From Jiangella mangrovi (GTDB lineage Bacteria > Actinomycetota > Actinomycetes > Jiangellales > Jiangellaceae), in the NCBI RefSeq assembly GCF_014204975.1, contig NZ_JACHMM010000001.1, positions 3,906,001-3,970,000 on the forward strand: a stretch of DNA of 64,000 nt, in the 5' to 3' direction. Of this stretch, positions 41,984-52,216 are shown in pieces (the first letter of the stretch is position 1; each line of letters opens with the position of its first letter). Made by a program: the position numbers and the translations under genes. The notes beneath the pieces are model-generated. The model worked only from the letters and a program-made list of their open reading frames with translations, had not been told where the DNA came from and did no database searches.

Positions 41984-43955
41984 CCCGGTTCCGGCGCATC
42001 AGTGCGCCCGCGCCGCCGAGGGCCAGCACACCGGCCGCCGCCAGTCCGATGGTGAGCCACGGCGTGCCGGAGCTGTCGCCGTCGTCGCTGGTCAGTGCCT
42101 GGTTCTCGGTGTCCGGCTCGCCGGTCACCTCGTCGGTCGGCAGGTCCGTGACCTGCTCATCACCCGAGCCGCCACTGCCGCCGTCGACCAGGGCCGAATC
42201 GGCGGCCGGGGGAGTGAGGCCGTCGACGTCGGCGTAGGTGGGCGCGGTCTCGCCGGCGGTGCCGTTGGTCTTCAGGGTCAGCGTGTACTCCATCGGGTCG
42301 CCCGACGTGTCGAACGAGACCTGCACGTACCGCAGGCCCGGGATGCTGGCCCCGGCGCCGCCATTGCGGTGGAGGTAGCCGACCGTCTGCGTCAGGGTGC
42401 CGATGCGGTAGGACGTCGTGCCCGCGGGGAATGCGCCCCACACCCCGTCGGTCCAGTCGGAGGGTTCTCTGCCGAAGAGGTCCACCCTGGCGTCGTCGCG
42501 CACCGGTCCGGAGATCTGGACAGTGGGGCCGTGGGTGGCCAGACTCTCACCCGTCGGCAGCGCGCTGTCGAACTGCGCCTGCAGGCTCTGGCCCCAGTCG
42601 AGTGGGATCGCGACCACCTGCGTCTCGCCCAGGTTGATGTCGAACGCGTAGGTGCCGTCGGAGACCACCGGCGCGTTGGAGATCGACGTGCCGGGGACGA
42701 CTCCGGTGACGGGCTCGCCCGGCTCCAGCGGGGTCCAGGCCGGCTCCTGCGGCCGGGGGAAGAGGTCGCCGCCGGACGGGTCGGCCAGCGGCGGCTCCTC
42801 GTAGACGGCGATTTCGACCGGTTCGGCGGCCAGGTCGCCCTTCTGTGGCGCGACCTCGACGTAGACGACGTCGGCGGTGTTGCAGGGGTTGTCCGCGTTC
42901 TCGACCCAGCTCGTCGCCGAGGTGTAGCCGAGCGTGCCCAGCGGGAACGACGAGCGCTCGCCGCACAAGCCCAGCGAGCCGGGATCGTCGCCGGGGTGAT
43001 GGGTGCTCACGTTGACCCAGTCACCCATGGCGCCGAAGGCGATGCTCCGGTGGGTGACGCCCACGTGGATGGTGCTGTTCGGGACCGTCCGTTCGACGCG
43101 GTACCAGAGGCTGCCCTCCTGCGGGAAGGTGTCGAGGTACTGGCCGGTGGAGATGGTGGGGGCATCGTCCGGCGTCGCTGCGCCCTTGATCGGTGTGCCG
43201 GTGAGGTCGAACGGGCGCGAGGCGCGGGTGGTCGAGGTGTCGAGCGACTGCACGAGGTCTTCGGCGTCGGCGGCGTCGTAGTAGGTGCCGTGGCCGTTCT
43301 CGGCGATGCAGCGCAGCTTGTCGCGGGCCGCGGCGTCGACGTCGAGGCCGACCACGTCGATGCGCACGTCGACACCGTCGCCGGCCAGTTCGGTGGCGAC
43401 CGTGCACGGGTCCGGATCGCAAGTCGGCTCGCCGTCGGAGACCAGGACGATGGTGCGGGGTCCTTCGGTGCCCAGGTCCTTGCCGGCCTCCTGCAACGCG
43501 TAGCCGATCGGCGTCTCCCCGTACGGCTCGTAGCCGTCGAGCGCCGAGGTGAGCTGGTCGCGGTTGCCTGTGCCGGGCTCGACGATCAGCTGCGAGTCGG
43601 TGCACGCGCCGGGGTCGTTCTGCGAGAACACCTCGGCGCCGTACACCCGCAGGCCGACCTCCTGGTCGTCGGGGAGACCGCCGACGACCTCGCGCAGCGC
43701 GTCCTTGGCGGCGTCGATGCGCGTGGTGCCGTCGGGCGTCGCCTCGGACATCGAGCCGGACGAGTCGAGCACCAGGACCATGCGGCTGGCCGGGTCGATC
43801 GGCTCGGTCTGCGCCTGGGCGGAGGCAGGGACCAGGACGGCGATGACGGAGGCGGCGACCGCTGCGGCGACGAGACTCTCATGCGAACTCCCGACCTGAT
43901 TTGCAGTTGCAAACGTACGGTGAGTCTGGACCGGAGAACCCGTGCGTGTCAACAT
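41967..43955 (-). CDS. Secreted VWA domain protein with C-terminal membrane anchor; start region uncertain
   Basis: The frame encodes about 662 residues: a hydrophobic signal stretch (SLVAAAVAASVIAVLVPASAQAQ), a VWA domain with MIDAS LVLDSSGSMSEA and TIVLVSDGEPTC, a large beta-rich region, and a final transmembrane helix (WLTIGLAAAGVLALGGAGALM) with RR tail, so it is anchored outside the cell. The only in-frame ATG (43955) overlaps a likely -35 box and has no ribosome site. A well-placed ATG with GGGAG (43880) is out of frame by one base, so a frameshift in the signal region or an unusual start is possible. Confidence 0.8.
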   Translation of the reverse strand: MLTRTGSPVQTHRTFATANQVGSSHESLVAAAVAASVIAVLVPASAQAQTEPIDPASRMVLVLDSSGSMSEATPDGTTRIDAAKDALREVVGGLPDDQEVGLRVYGAEVFSQNDPGACTDSQLIVEPGTGNRDQLTSALDGYEPYGETPIGYALQEAGKDLGTEGPRTIVLVSDGEPTCDPDPCTVATELAGDGVDVRIDVVGLDVDAAARDKLRCIAENGHGTYYDAADAEDLVQSLDTSTTRASRPFDLTGTPIKGAATPDDAPTISTGQYLDTFPQEGSLWYRVERTVPNSTIHVGVTHRSIAFGAMGDWVNVSTHHPGDDPGSLGLCGERSSFPLGTLGYTSATSWVENADNPCNTADVVYVEVAPQKGDLAAEPVEIAVYEEPPLADPSGGDLFPRPQEPAWTPLEPGEPVTGVVPGTSISNAPVVSDGTYAFDINLGETQVVAIPLDWGQSLQAQFDSALPTGESLATHGPTVQISGPVRDDARVDLFGREPSDWTDGVWGAFPAGTTSYRIGTLTQTVGYLHRNGGAGASIPGLRYVQVSFDTSGDPMEYTLTLKTNGTAGETAPTYADVDGLTPPAADSALVDGGSGGSGDEQVTDLPTDEVTGEPDTENQALTSDDGDSSGTPWLTIGLAAAGVLALGGAGALMRRNRATPAP

Positions 43956-43980
43956 GGTTGCGGATTCACGGGTGCAAATC
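43898..43980. promoter_or_regulatory. TTTGCA operator sites between the VWA and HTH genes
   Basis: TTTGCA-gt-TGCAAA (43900-43913) is a perfect palindrome, and a half site TGCAAATC (43973-43980) is the inverse of GATTTGCA (43898-43905). They flank a minus-strand promoter with TTGACA at 43952-43947 and CAGACT about 18 bp on. The HTH protein encoded next door is the likely binder. Confidence 0.6.
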
Positions 43981-43994
43981 GTTGGAGGGCGCAC

Positions 43995-44513
43995 ATGGCG
44001 GACGTCGACGCCAACCGCGCGGCGCAGCGCGACATCTACGGCGAACCGCTGGGGGCGATCGTCGACCGCTGCCGCGCCACGCTGGGGCTGACGCAGGGGA
44101 GGGTGGCGGCATTGCTGGGCATCTCGGCGCCCATGCTGTCGCAGGTCATGAGCGGGCAGCGGATCAAGATCGGAAACCCGGCGGCGGTCGAACGGCTGCG
44201 CGCCATGGTCGAGGCCACGGACGCCGTCGCCGCCGGCCGGTTGGCGGGCGCCGACGCGATCGCGCGCATCGAGGCCGCGGGCGGGCCGGGGGAGTTGCTC
44301 ACCGGCGCCACCACCCGGCGCACGTCGGCGCGCGAGATCGCCGAACAGGTCCAGAGCCTGTTCCGGCGGGTCGCGTCGGCGTCGGACTACCTGTCGGCGG
44401 CCGGGCGGATCGAGGACGCCCACCCCGAGATCGCCGAGCTCTTGCGCGTCTACGGCGCCGGCCGCACCGACGACGCCGTCGCCCACCTCGCGGGGCCGGT
44501 CACGGCACCCTGA
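43995..44513 (+). CDS. Helix-turn-helix DNA-binding protein
   Basis: A 172-residue protein. Residues 20-60 are an XRE-type HTH: 'LGAIVDRCRATLGLTQGRVAALLGISAPMLSQVMSGQRIKIGNP'. The C-terminal part is helical ('REIAEQVQSLFRRVASASDYLSAAGRIEDAHPEIAELLRVYG') and may sense a ligand or mediate dimerisation. The ribosome site GGAGGG is 5 nt before ATG. It is divergent from the VWA protein gene with symmetric TTTGCA sites between, so it probably regulates itself and that gene. It converges on the oxidoreductase gene with a 14-nt overlap. Confidence 0.85.
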   Translation: MADVDANRAAQRDIYGEPLGAIVDRCRATLGLTQGRVAALLGISAPMLSQVMSGQRIKIGNPAAVERLRAMVEATDAVAAGRLAGADAIARIEAAGGPGELLTGATTRRTSAREIAEQVQSLFRRVASASDYLSAAGRIEDAHPEIAELLRVYGAGRTDDAVAHLAGPVTAP

Positions 44514-45378
44514 TCACCTCAGTGAGGGCGGCGATGCTGTCCGGGCCGTGGCCGGCGGCCCCAGCCCTGCGGATCAGGTCGTGCAGCGGCCGTAGCCAGG
44601 CGTCGTCGATCCCGGCATCGCGGGCAAACTCGAGGTCCCAGTCCGCGCCGGTGAGGAACAGGTCGACCGACGACGCGCCCGCGCTGTAGTCGCGGGCGTC
44701 GATCTCCGCCGCGAACAGGGGCAGGATCTCGCCGATCATCGTCAGCCAGCGGACGGAGTAGGGGACCAGCTCGCTCGCCGGGATCCCGCGGTTGCGGGCC
44801 GCGGCGGCGCCGGCGAAGAAGCCGACCAGCGCGGGCAGCAGGGTGGCGCCGACGGCAGACTCGTAGAACTTGGCGAGGTCGGGCTCGTCGCCCAGCAGGA
44901 CGGTGTCGCCGCCGAGGGCCCGGAGGGTGGCCGCGTGCTCGGCGAACCCCTCGGGGTCGCCGGCGTAGTAGAGCAGGGTTCCGGCCTTGCCGACGGCGTC
45001 GGGCACGTCCTTGACCGCGCCGTCGAGGAACCGGATGCCCTGCTCGGCCGCCCAGGCGGCCATGCCTCGAGCGCCGGTCGGGGTGCCGCTGTTCAGGGTG
45101 ACCAGCACGCGACCGGCCCAGGACGCCGTCGTCGACTCCAGCACCGCGCGGGTGTCGTCATAGCCGGTCAGGCAGGCGATCACGAGCGGACTGGCGGCGA
45201 CGGCGTCGTCGACGGCGGTGGTGTGGCGGGCGCCTTCGGCGACCAGGGGAGCGGCCTTCGACGGGGTACGGTTCCAGACCGTCGTCGGGTGGCCGGCGGC
45301 GAGGAACGCGCGGGCGAGCGCGCTGCCCATCGAGCCGAGTCCGAGGACGGTGACGGGCGCGGGCTGGTGGTCGGTCAT
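44500..45378 (-). CDS. NAD(P)-dependent oxidoreductase, imine-reductase/beta-hydroxyacid-dehydrogenase type
   Basis: A 292-residue protein. The cofactor motif is TVLGLGSMGSALARAFLAAGH and NRTPSKA after beta 2 suggests NADPH. The C-terminal all-helical domain, with 'FYESAVGATLLPALVGFFAGAAAARNRGIPASELVPY', is like that of bacterial imine reductases. True substrate unknown. ATG 45378 is chosen; an in-frame GTG 6 nt upstream is an alternative. Divergent from an HxlR regulator that probably controls it. Confidence 0.8.
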   Translation of the reverse strand: MTDHQPAPVTVLGLGSMGSALARAFLAAGHPTTVWNRTPSKAAPLVAEGARHTTAVDDAVAASPLVIACLTGYDDTRAVLESTTASWAGRVLVTLNSGTPTGARGMAAWAAEQGIRFLDGAVKDVPDAVGKAGTLLYYAGDPEGFAEHAATLRALGGDTVLLGDEPDLAKFYESAVGATLLPALVGFFAGAAAARNRGIPASELVPYSVRWLTMIGEILPLFAAEIDARDYSAGASSVDLFLTGADWDLEFARDAGIDDAWLRPLHDLIRRAGAAGHGPDSIAALTEVIRVP

Positions 45379-45399
45379 GGGCACGATGCTGTGTTCTAT

Positions 45400-45449
45400 A
45401 CTTGCCTGTGCGCAAGTACCTACACTTCTGTTCGGTACCCACAGTTCTG
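45400..45449. promoter_or_regulatory. Operator region for the HxlR regulator
   Basis: ACTTGC (45400-45405) and GCAAGT (45412-45417) are inverted arms beside TATACT (45397-45402). Two direct repeats, GTACCTACACTTCTG (45416-45430) and GTACCCACAGTTCTG (45435-45449), follow with 19-bp phasing. The AT-rich gap holds the divergent promoters. Confidence 0.6.
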
Positions 45450-45469
45450 TATGTCAAGAGGTCAAAGCC

Positions 45470-45805
45470 GTGACTCAGCGCAACTTCACCTCCGGGCTCG
45501 ACGCCGCGGTCGCCGTCATGGGCGGCAAATGGAAGGGCCTCATCCTGTTCGCGCTCCAGGACGGCCCGCTGCGCTTCGGCGAGCTGCGCCGGACGGTGGG
45601 TGGCATCAGTGAGCGGATGCTCATCCTGCAGCTGAAGGAGCTGCAGACCGCCGGGCTCCTGCACCGCGAGGTGTACCAGCAGATCCCGCCGAAGGTCGAG
45701 TACTCGCTGACCGACTTCGGCCGCTCGCTCAACGACGCGCTCGCGCCGCTGGGCGAGTGGGGCGAGGACAACATGGAGCGCATCGAGTCGATCCCGTTCG
45801 AGTAG
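45470..45805 (+). CDS. HxlR family transcriptional regulator
   Basis: A 111-residue winged-helix protein. The core 'AVAVMGGKWKGLILFALQDGPLRFGELRRTVGGISERMLILQLKELQTAGLLHREVYQQIPPKVEYSLTDFG' is the whole HxlR domain. Members often respond to formaldehyde, quinones or redox signals. It starts at GTG 45470 with a CAAGAGG site upstream. It is divergent from the imine-reductase-like gene, with paired operator-like repeats between. Confidence 0.93.
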   Translation: MTQRNFTSGLDAAVAVMGGKWKGLILFALQDGPLRFGELRRTVGGISERMLILQLKELQTAGLLHREVYQQIPPKVEYSLTDFGRSLNDALAPLGEWGEDNMERIESIPFE

Positions 45806-45863
45806 TTCCCCGCAATGCACCTGGCCATTAGGCTGGTGCCATCTCGGGGGAGCGGAGGACGCC

Positions 45864-46433
45864 GTGCCACGCAACTGGGGTCGATGGGCGTGGGCGACGG
45901 CGGCAGCTGCGGCTGCCGCTCTGTGTGCCAGCGGCACGGTCTCGGCCGGTCCGGTCACGGCGGCGGGCGCCTGGATCTGCATGCCGTGGCCGGACGACGG
46001 CCTGGCTACGGTGGGGCAGTGGCTCCCCAATCATGGCCCGGGCACGGTCACCCTCACTCATGTGGCACTCCGCGAGCCGGTCGGCGTGGCAGTGGTCGAG
46101 GCCTCGCTCATGGCCAACCATCAGGTGCCCGGCGGCGGCAGCCTCGGGATGGACTTCGGGCCGCACCCGCCGTCGTTCGACCCGGCCGACGGTTCTCCCG
46201 AGCTCGCGGACGAGTGGGCGCAGCGGCTCCCGGCGGTCGGCGCGCAGATCCCGGCAGGCGAGGTCCGCGCGCTGATCTTCGGCGTCCGCCGGACGACGGA
46301 GGACCGGCCGGCCACGCTGCGCGGCTTCGACGTCACCTACGTCGACGGCGGCCGCTCCCATCGCGTCGTCATGGACGGGGACATCATGCTCGGGCCTGAT
46401 GTGCAGGCCTGTGAGGCATGGGCGGAGCGTTGA
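45864..46433 (+). CDS. Exported protein of a tandem three-gene family, copy 1
   Basis: A 189-residue protein not recognised by family. A hydrophobic signal or anchor (WAWATAAAAAAALCASGTVSA) is followed by a beta-rich domain. It shares with copies 2 and 3 the pattern 'PLPN/LPNHGPGTVTLTHVAL.EP.G', 'PPDF/PPSFDP', 'WxxRLPAVGAQIPAGE' and 'GFDVTYVDGGRSHRVV'. The GTG start 45864 has GCGGAGG upstream. A -10 box TAGGCT at 45829-45834 resembles that of copy 3. Copy 1 is the most diverged. Confidence 0.6.
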   Translation: MPRNWGRWAWATAAAAAAALCASGTVSAGPVTAAGAWICMPWPDDGLATVGQWLPNHGPGTVTLTHVALREPVGVAVVEASLMANHQVPGGGSLGMDFGPHPPSFDPADGSPELADEWAQRLPAVGAQIPAGEVRALIFGVRRTTEDRPATLRGFDVTYVDGGRSHRVVMDGDIMLGPDVQACEAWAER

Positions 46434-46969
46434 CCTCGGCCTGGGAGCGGCGCCTTCTGCTGGCCGGCGTCGTGGCCGCGGCGGCTCTCTGCGCCGCCGG
46501 CACCGTCGCCGCCGGTCCGCTGTCGGAGGCCGCCGGAGGCGGGGGACTGTGCGCGCCGTCGCCCACGGGCGGCCCGGTGACGGCGAGCTACCCGTTGCCC
46601 AACAGCGGACCGGGAATCGTCACCATCGACCACGTCCGGCTGGTCGATCCCGAAGGCCTGACCCTGGAAGCCGCGCACGTGGTGCCCGGGCGGTTCGTCA
46701 TGGGCGGCCCGTACCCGCCGGACTTCACCAGCGCCGACGCGTTTCCGGAACTGCTGCCCGCTTGGGAGCAGCGGGTCGACGCCGTCGGCGCGCTGGTCCC
46801 GCCCGGATTCGGCCACGACCTAGTGGTCGGGCTGCGGCCGTCGGGCCCAGGGGAGTCGAGCATCGACGGGGTCGAGATCGCCTACTCCGAGGGCGGTCGG
46901 TCCTACCTGGTGACGTCACTGCTCAGCGTCACGGTCCGCGCCGGGTCGTCGGCCTGCGGCTTCAGCTGA
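46418..46969 (+). CDS. Exported protein of a tandem three-gene family, copy 2
   Basis: A 183-residue paralogue. The N-terminal helix (RRLLLAGVVAAAALCAAGTVAAGPL) is nearly the same as in copy 3. The outer domain has 'YPLPNSGPGIVTIDHVRLVDPEGLTLEAAHVVPGRFVMGGPYPPDFT', 'AWEQRVDAVGALVPPGFGHDLVVGL', and ends 'GVEIAYSEGGRSYLVTS..' with a Cys near the C-terminus. Function is unknown. It overlaps copy 1 by 16 nt, so the two are translated from one mRNA. Confidence 0.65.
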   Translation: MGGALTSAWERRLLLAGVVAAAALCAAGTVAAGPLSEAAGGGGLCAPSPTGGPVTASYPLPNSGPGIVTIDHVRLVDPEGLTLEAAHVVPGRFVMGGPYPPDFTSADAFPELLPAWEQRVDAVGALVPPGFGHDLVVGLRPSGPGESSIDGVEIAYSEGGRSYLVTSLLSVTVRAGSSACGFS

Positions 46970-47012
46970 GCCGCCGGAGCCGGTATAGGTTCTTGCAATG
47001 CACGTGCCACGC

Positions 47013-47027
47013 TAGGCTGGGCAGGTG
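47013..47027 (+). promoter_or_regulatory. -10 box and leaderless GTG of exported-family copy 3
   Basis: TAGGCT at 47013-47018 is followed after 6 nt by GTG 47025. The preceding GCAATGCAC element also occurs before copy 1 (45812-45820), so both genes share a promoter design. Confidence 0.5.
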
Positions 47028-47552
47028 CCACCTCGCTGGGTTCGACGGCTCCTGCTCACCGGCGTCGTGGCCGCCGCGGCTGTCTGCGCCGCGGGCACCG
47101 TAGCGGCCGGCCCGCTGGGTGGGTCGGGCAACCTGGTGGGCGTACGGTCTCCGGACGGCGGGCCGGTGACGATCAGCTACCCGCTGCCCAATCTCGGACC
47201 GGGGACCATCACGGTCGACCACGTCCGTCTGCTCGACCCCGACGGCATCACGTTGGAAGCGGCGCTCGTGTTGCCGGGGCGCTTCGTCATCGGCGGCCCC
47301 TTCCCGCCCGACCTCACCGGTGAGCAAAGCCAGCATCTGCGTCCCGCCTGGAGCCGGCGGGTCGACGCCGTCGGGGCTCGGGTGCCGCCGGGCCGCGACT
47401 ACGACCTCGCCGTGGGCCTGCAGCCGGCCCATCAGGGGCGGTCCAGTATCAAGGGCGTCGAGATCGCCTACACCGAGGGCGGCCGGTCCTACCGGCTTGC
47501 GTCGCGCATGGAGGTCACCATCTGCGTCGGACCGCGCTGCGCGCTCAGCTGA
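47025..47552 (+). CDS. Exported protein of a tandem three-gene family, copy 3
   Basis: A 175-residue paralogue closest to copy 2: 'YPLPNLGPGTITVDHVRLLDPDGITLEAALVLPGRFVIGGPFPPDLT', 'AWSRRVDAVGARVPPGRDYDLAVGL' and 'GVEIAYTEGGRSYRLAS' match almost residue for residue. The N-terminal helix RRLLLTGVVAAAAVCAAGTVAAGPL should export or anchor it. It has its own leaderless promoter. I do not recognise the family. A small surface or lipid-binding beta domain is one possibility. Confidence 0.65.
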   Translation: MPPRWVRRLLLTGVVAAAAVCAAGTVAAGPLGGSGNLVGVRSPDGGPVTISYPLPNLGPGTITVDHVRLLDPDGITLEAALVLPGRFVIGGPFPPDLTGEQSQHLRPAWSRRVDAVGARVPPGRDYDLAVGLQPAHQGRSSIKGVEIAYTEGGRSYRLASRMEVTICVGPRCALS

Positions 47553-47603
47553 TCGCGGGCCTCGGCCGCCGTCAACGCGCGGTGGAACACACGACACACC
47601 GAA

Positions 47604-47647
47604 GCGACGCCGGATGTCTTCCTTTCGGGGGGAGGACCTGGCGTCGC
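47604..47647 (+). terminator. Hairpin after the exported-protein cluster
   Basis: GCGACGCC (47604-47611) pairs with GGCGTCGC (47640-47647), and an inner stem (GTCTTCC with GGAGGAC, one wobble) continues it. It separates the plus-strand cluster from the convergent toxin gene. Confidence 0.6.
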
Positions 47648-47697
47648 CTCGTCTGGGCCCTCATCTCGTTTAGTTGACATAATGTGCATTATCGGCG

Positions 47698-48090
47698 TTA
47701 GGCGAGCAGCCGCACACCAGCCAGCTTGGCCGCACGGCGATCGAACGTCACGGTGTGGTCGCAACCCGCCTGGCGTGCCGTCTCAGCGATGAGCGCATCA
47801 GCAAAGTCGGCTCCGGCGGCTGCTGCATCCAGCGCCTGGCCGACCACCGCGGGATTCTCGACGACGAACTCGTCGGCGCTCACCACGTCGCTCAGCACTC
47901 GAGTGACCTCGCTCGCGTCGAAGCCGTACGAGCGCTGTAGCACCCAGGAGGTCTCGGCCAGGGTGACGAGGCCCAGATAGCCGGGCTGCCTGACGGTCAG
48001 GCTCTCGATCACCCTGGTGGCGATCCGCGCCTGAGCCGGGTCGTCCTGCGTCAGATAGCGCACCAGGACGTTGGTGTCGACACCGATCAT
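47698..48090 (-). CDS. VapC-type PIN-domain toxin
   Basis: A 130-residue PIN ribonuclease. The acidic active-site residues are Asp5 (GVDTNVLVRYL), Glu46 (LAETSWVL), Asp95/Asp98 (GADFADALIA) and Asp117 (TFDRRA), the normal set. Such toxins cut tRNA or rRNA. It overlaps by 4 nt the upstream AbrB-type antitoxin gene, the usual module order. Confidence 0.9.
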   Translation of the reverse strand: MIGVDTNVLVRYLTQDDPAQARIATRVIESLTVRQPGYLGLVTLAETSWVLQRSYGFDASEVTRVLSDVVSADEFVVENPAVVGQALDAAAAGADFADALIAETARQAGCDHTVTFDRRAAKLAGVRLLA

Positions 48091-48332
48091 CCGAGCGACT
48101 CGGCCGCGCCGCTCGCGATGCCGGCGTCCATCTCGTCCAGGGTCTTCGGCTCGCCGTCATACCGCAGCCGCCCCTTGAGCTCCTTGACGCTGCGCGCCCG
48201 CCGGCTGAGCACGTAGTCACCGTCCTCGTTCTTGGTGAACGTCACGCGAGTGCCTGTCATCAGACCCAGCTCCACACGAACCTGCTTCGGAATGGTGATC
48301 TGTCCCTTGCTGGTCATGGTCGCAGAGAACAC
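48087..48332 (-). CDS. AbrB/MazE-type antitoxin
   Basis: An 81-residue protein. Residues 1-45 (MFSATMTSKGQITIPKQVRVELGLMTGTRVTFTKNEDGDYVLSRR) are the swapped-hairpin AbrB DNA-binding domain. The acidic C-terminus (YDGEPKTLDEMDAGIASGA) should wrap the toxin. It overlaps the vapC-like gene. A large inverted repeat just upstream of its start is the probable autoregulatory operator. Confidence 0.9.
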   Translation of the reverse strand: MFSATMTSKGQITIPKQVRVELGLMTGTRVTFTKNEDGDYVLSRRARSVKELKGRLRYDGEPKTLDEMDAGIASGAAESLG

Positions 48333-48335
48333 TCA

Positions 48336-48371
48336 GCATCGCCTCCTTACACCATGGTAAGGAAGCGATGC
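48336..48371. promoter_or_regulatory. Inverted repeat upstream of the toxin-antitoxin genes
   Basis: GCATCGC-c-TCCTTAC (48336-48350) and GTAAGGA-a-GCGATGC (48357-48371) pair around a 6-nt centre with a single mismatch. It lies 3 bp before the antitoxin start, in the position of an operator bound by the antitoxin complex. It could also terminate transcription towards the VOC gene. Confidence 0.65.
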
Positions 48372-48396
48372 TGCCCGAGCAAGCCGAGCAAGCCGG

Positions 48397-48783
48397 TCAG
48401 GCGTTCGTGGCGGCCTTCCAGAGGTGGCCGTCCGGGTCGCTGAACGTGCCGGAGTAGCCGCCCCACTGGGCGGCCTCGGCCGGCTTGAGCACGGTGGCCC
48501 CGGCTGCGACGGCGGCCGCGAAGACCTCGTCGACCTCCTCGCGGGTGTCGGCGATGTAGTGCAGCGAGAACCGGCGGAAGCCGGAGCCCTCGGCCTTCAC
48601 GCCGGCGTCACCTGCCACCGCCTCCCAGCGGTACAGCGCCAGCTTCGTCGCCCCGCCCAGCCGGCACAGCACGAATCCCGGCTGGTCCTGCTCGAGCTCG
48701 GCGCCCATGCCGTCGACGTAGAACTTCTTGGCGCGGTCGATGTCCTCCACGCCGAGCATGACGACGCTCACCTGCAGCGACAT
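48397..48783 (-). CDS. VOC family (glyoxalase/bleomycin-resistance fold) protein
   Basis: A 128-residue protein with two VOC modules. It opens 'VSVVMLGVEDIDRAKKFYVDGMGAELEQDQPGFVLCRLGG', and the second half has 'REEVDEVFAAAVAAGATVLKPAEAAQWGGYSGTFSDPDGHLWKAA'. The conserved Glu/His metal positions are partly kept (DPDGHLW). Substrate unknown. It is separated from the UvrA-like operon by a perfect 20-bp hairpin. Confidence 0.88.
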   Translation of the reverse strand: MSLQVSVVMLGVEDIDRAKKFYVDGMGAELEQDQPGFVLCRLGGATKLALYRWEAVAGDAGVKAEGSGFRRFSLHYIADTREEVDEVFAAAVAAGATVLKPAEAAQWGGYSGTFSDPDGHLWKAATNA

Positions 48784-48868
48784 GATGATCTCCTTGCATT
48801 GACGATGTCGGTACTCGTCACGCTACGGCCGCGCGCGCCACTGGGGCTTCTCGATTCCTGACCGACTC

Positions 48869-48918
48869 GATGGCGGGTGGTTTGGTGGTGCCATAGCGCC
48901 ACCAAACCACCCGCCATC
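48869..48918. terminator. Perfect 20-bp inverted repeat after the UvrA-like gene
   Basis: Arms at 48869-48888 and 48899-48918 are perfectly complementary (GATGGCGGGTGGTTTGGTGG) around a 10-nt loop. It is located 25 bp past the stop of the minus-strand UvrA-like gene. No T tract is seen; hairpins of this kind act as terminators in high-GC actinobacteria. Confidence 0.75.
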
Positions 48919-48942
48919 GGGGGCCGAGTGGCCGACGGGAGC

Positions 48943-51312
<2,370 letters not shown>

Positions 51313-51341
51313 CGTGTCTCCGTCCGGTCTCGCGTCGTTCG

Positions 51342-51752
51342 TCAGTTCAGGTGGTTGATGCGGATCAGGTTGCCGGACGGGTCGCGGACGGCGGCGTCGC
51401 GCACGCCGTACGGCTGGTCCGTCGGCTCCTGGACGATGTCGGCGCCGCCGGCCTCGAGCCGCTCGAACAGGCCGTCGAGGTCGTGCGTGGCCAGCGTGAC
51501 CGCGCCGAAGCTGCCCTTGGCGATCAGCTCGAGGATCACCCGGCGCTCGTCGTCGGTGATGCCGGGGTCGACGGCGGGCGGGTGCAGCACGATCGTGGTG
51601 CCCGGCTGGTCCGGCGAGCCGACCGTGATCCAGTGCATCCCCTCGTAGTCGACGTCGTTGAGCACCTCGAAGCCCATCAGGTCGCGGTAGAACGCGATGG
51701 CGGCCTCGGCGTCGGTGTGCGGGAGGAACGCGTGGTAGATGCGGATGTCCAT
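51342..51752 (-). CDS. VOC family protein (middle gene of the UvrA-like operon)
   Basis: A 136-residue VOC-fold protein: 'IRIYHAFLPHTDAEAAIAFYRDLMGFEVLNDVDYEGMHWITVGSPD' and, in the second module, 'VTLATHDLDGLFERLEAGGADIVQEPTDQPYGVRDAAVRDPSGNLIRINHL'. Binding or conversion of a drug or aldehyde is possible. It begins 5 nt after the AraC regulator gene and is followed by the UvrA-like gene 29 nt on. Confidence 0.9.
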   Translation of the reverse strand: MDIRIYHAFLPHTDAEAAIAFYRDLMGFEVLNDVDYEGMHWITVGSPDQPGTTIVLHPPAVDPGITDDERRVILELIAKGSFGAVTLATHDLDGLFERLEAGGADIVQEPTDQPYGVRDAAVRDPSGNLIRINHLN

Positions 51753-51757
51753 GGCGG

Positions 51758-52211
<454 letters not shown>

Positions 52212-52216
<5 letters not shown>

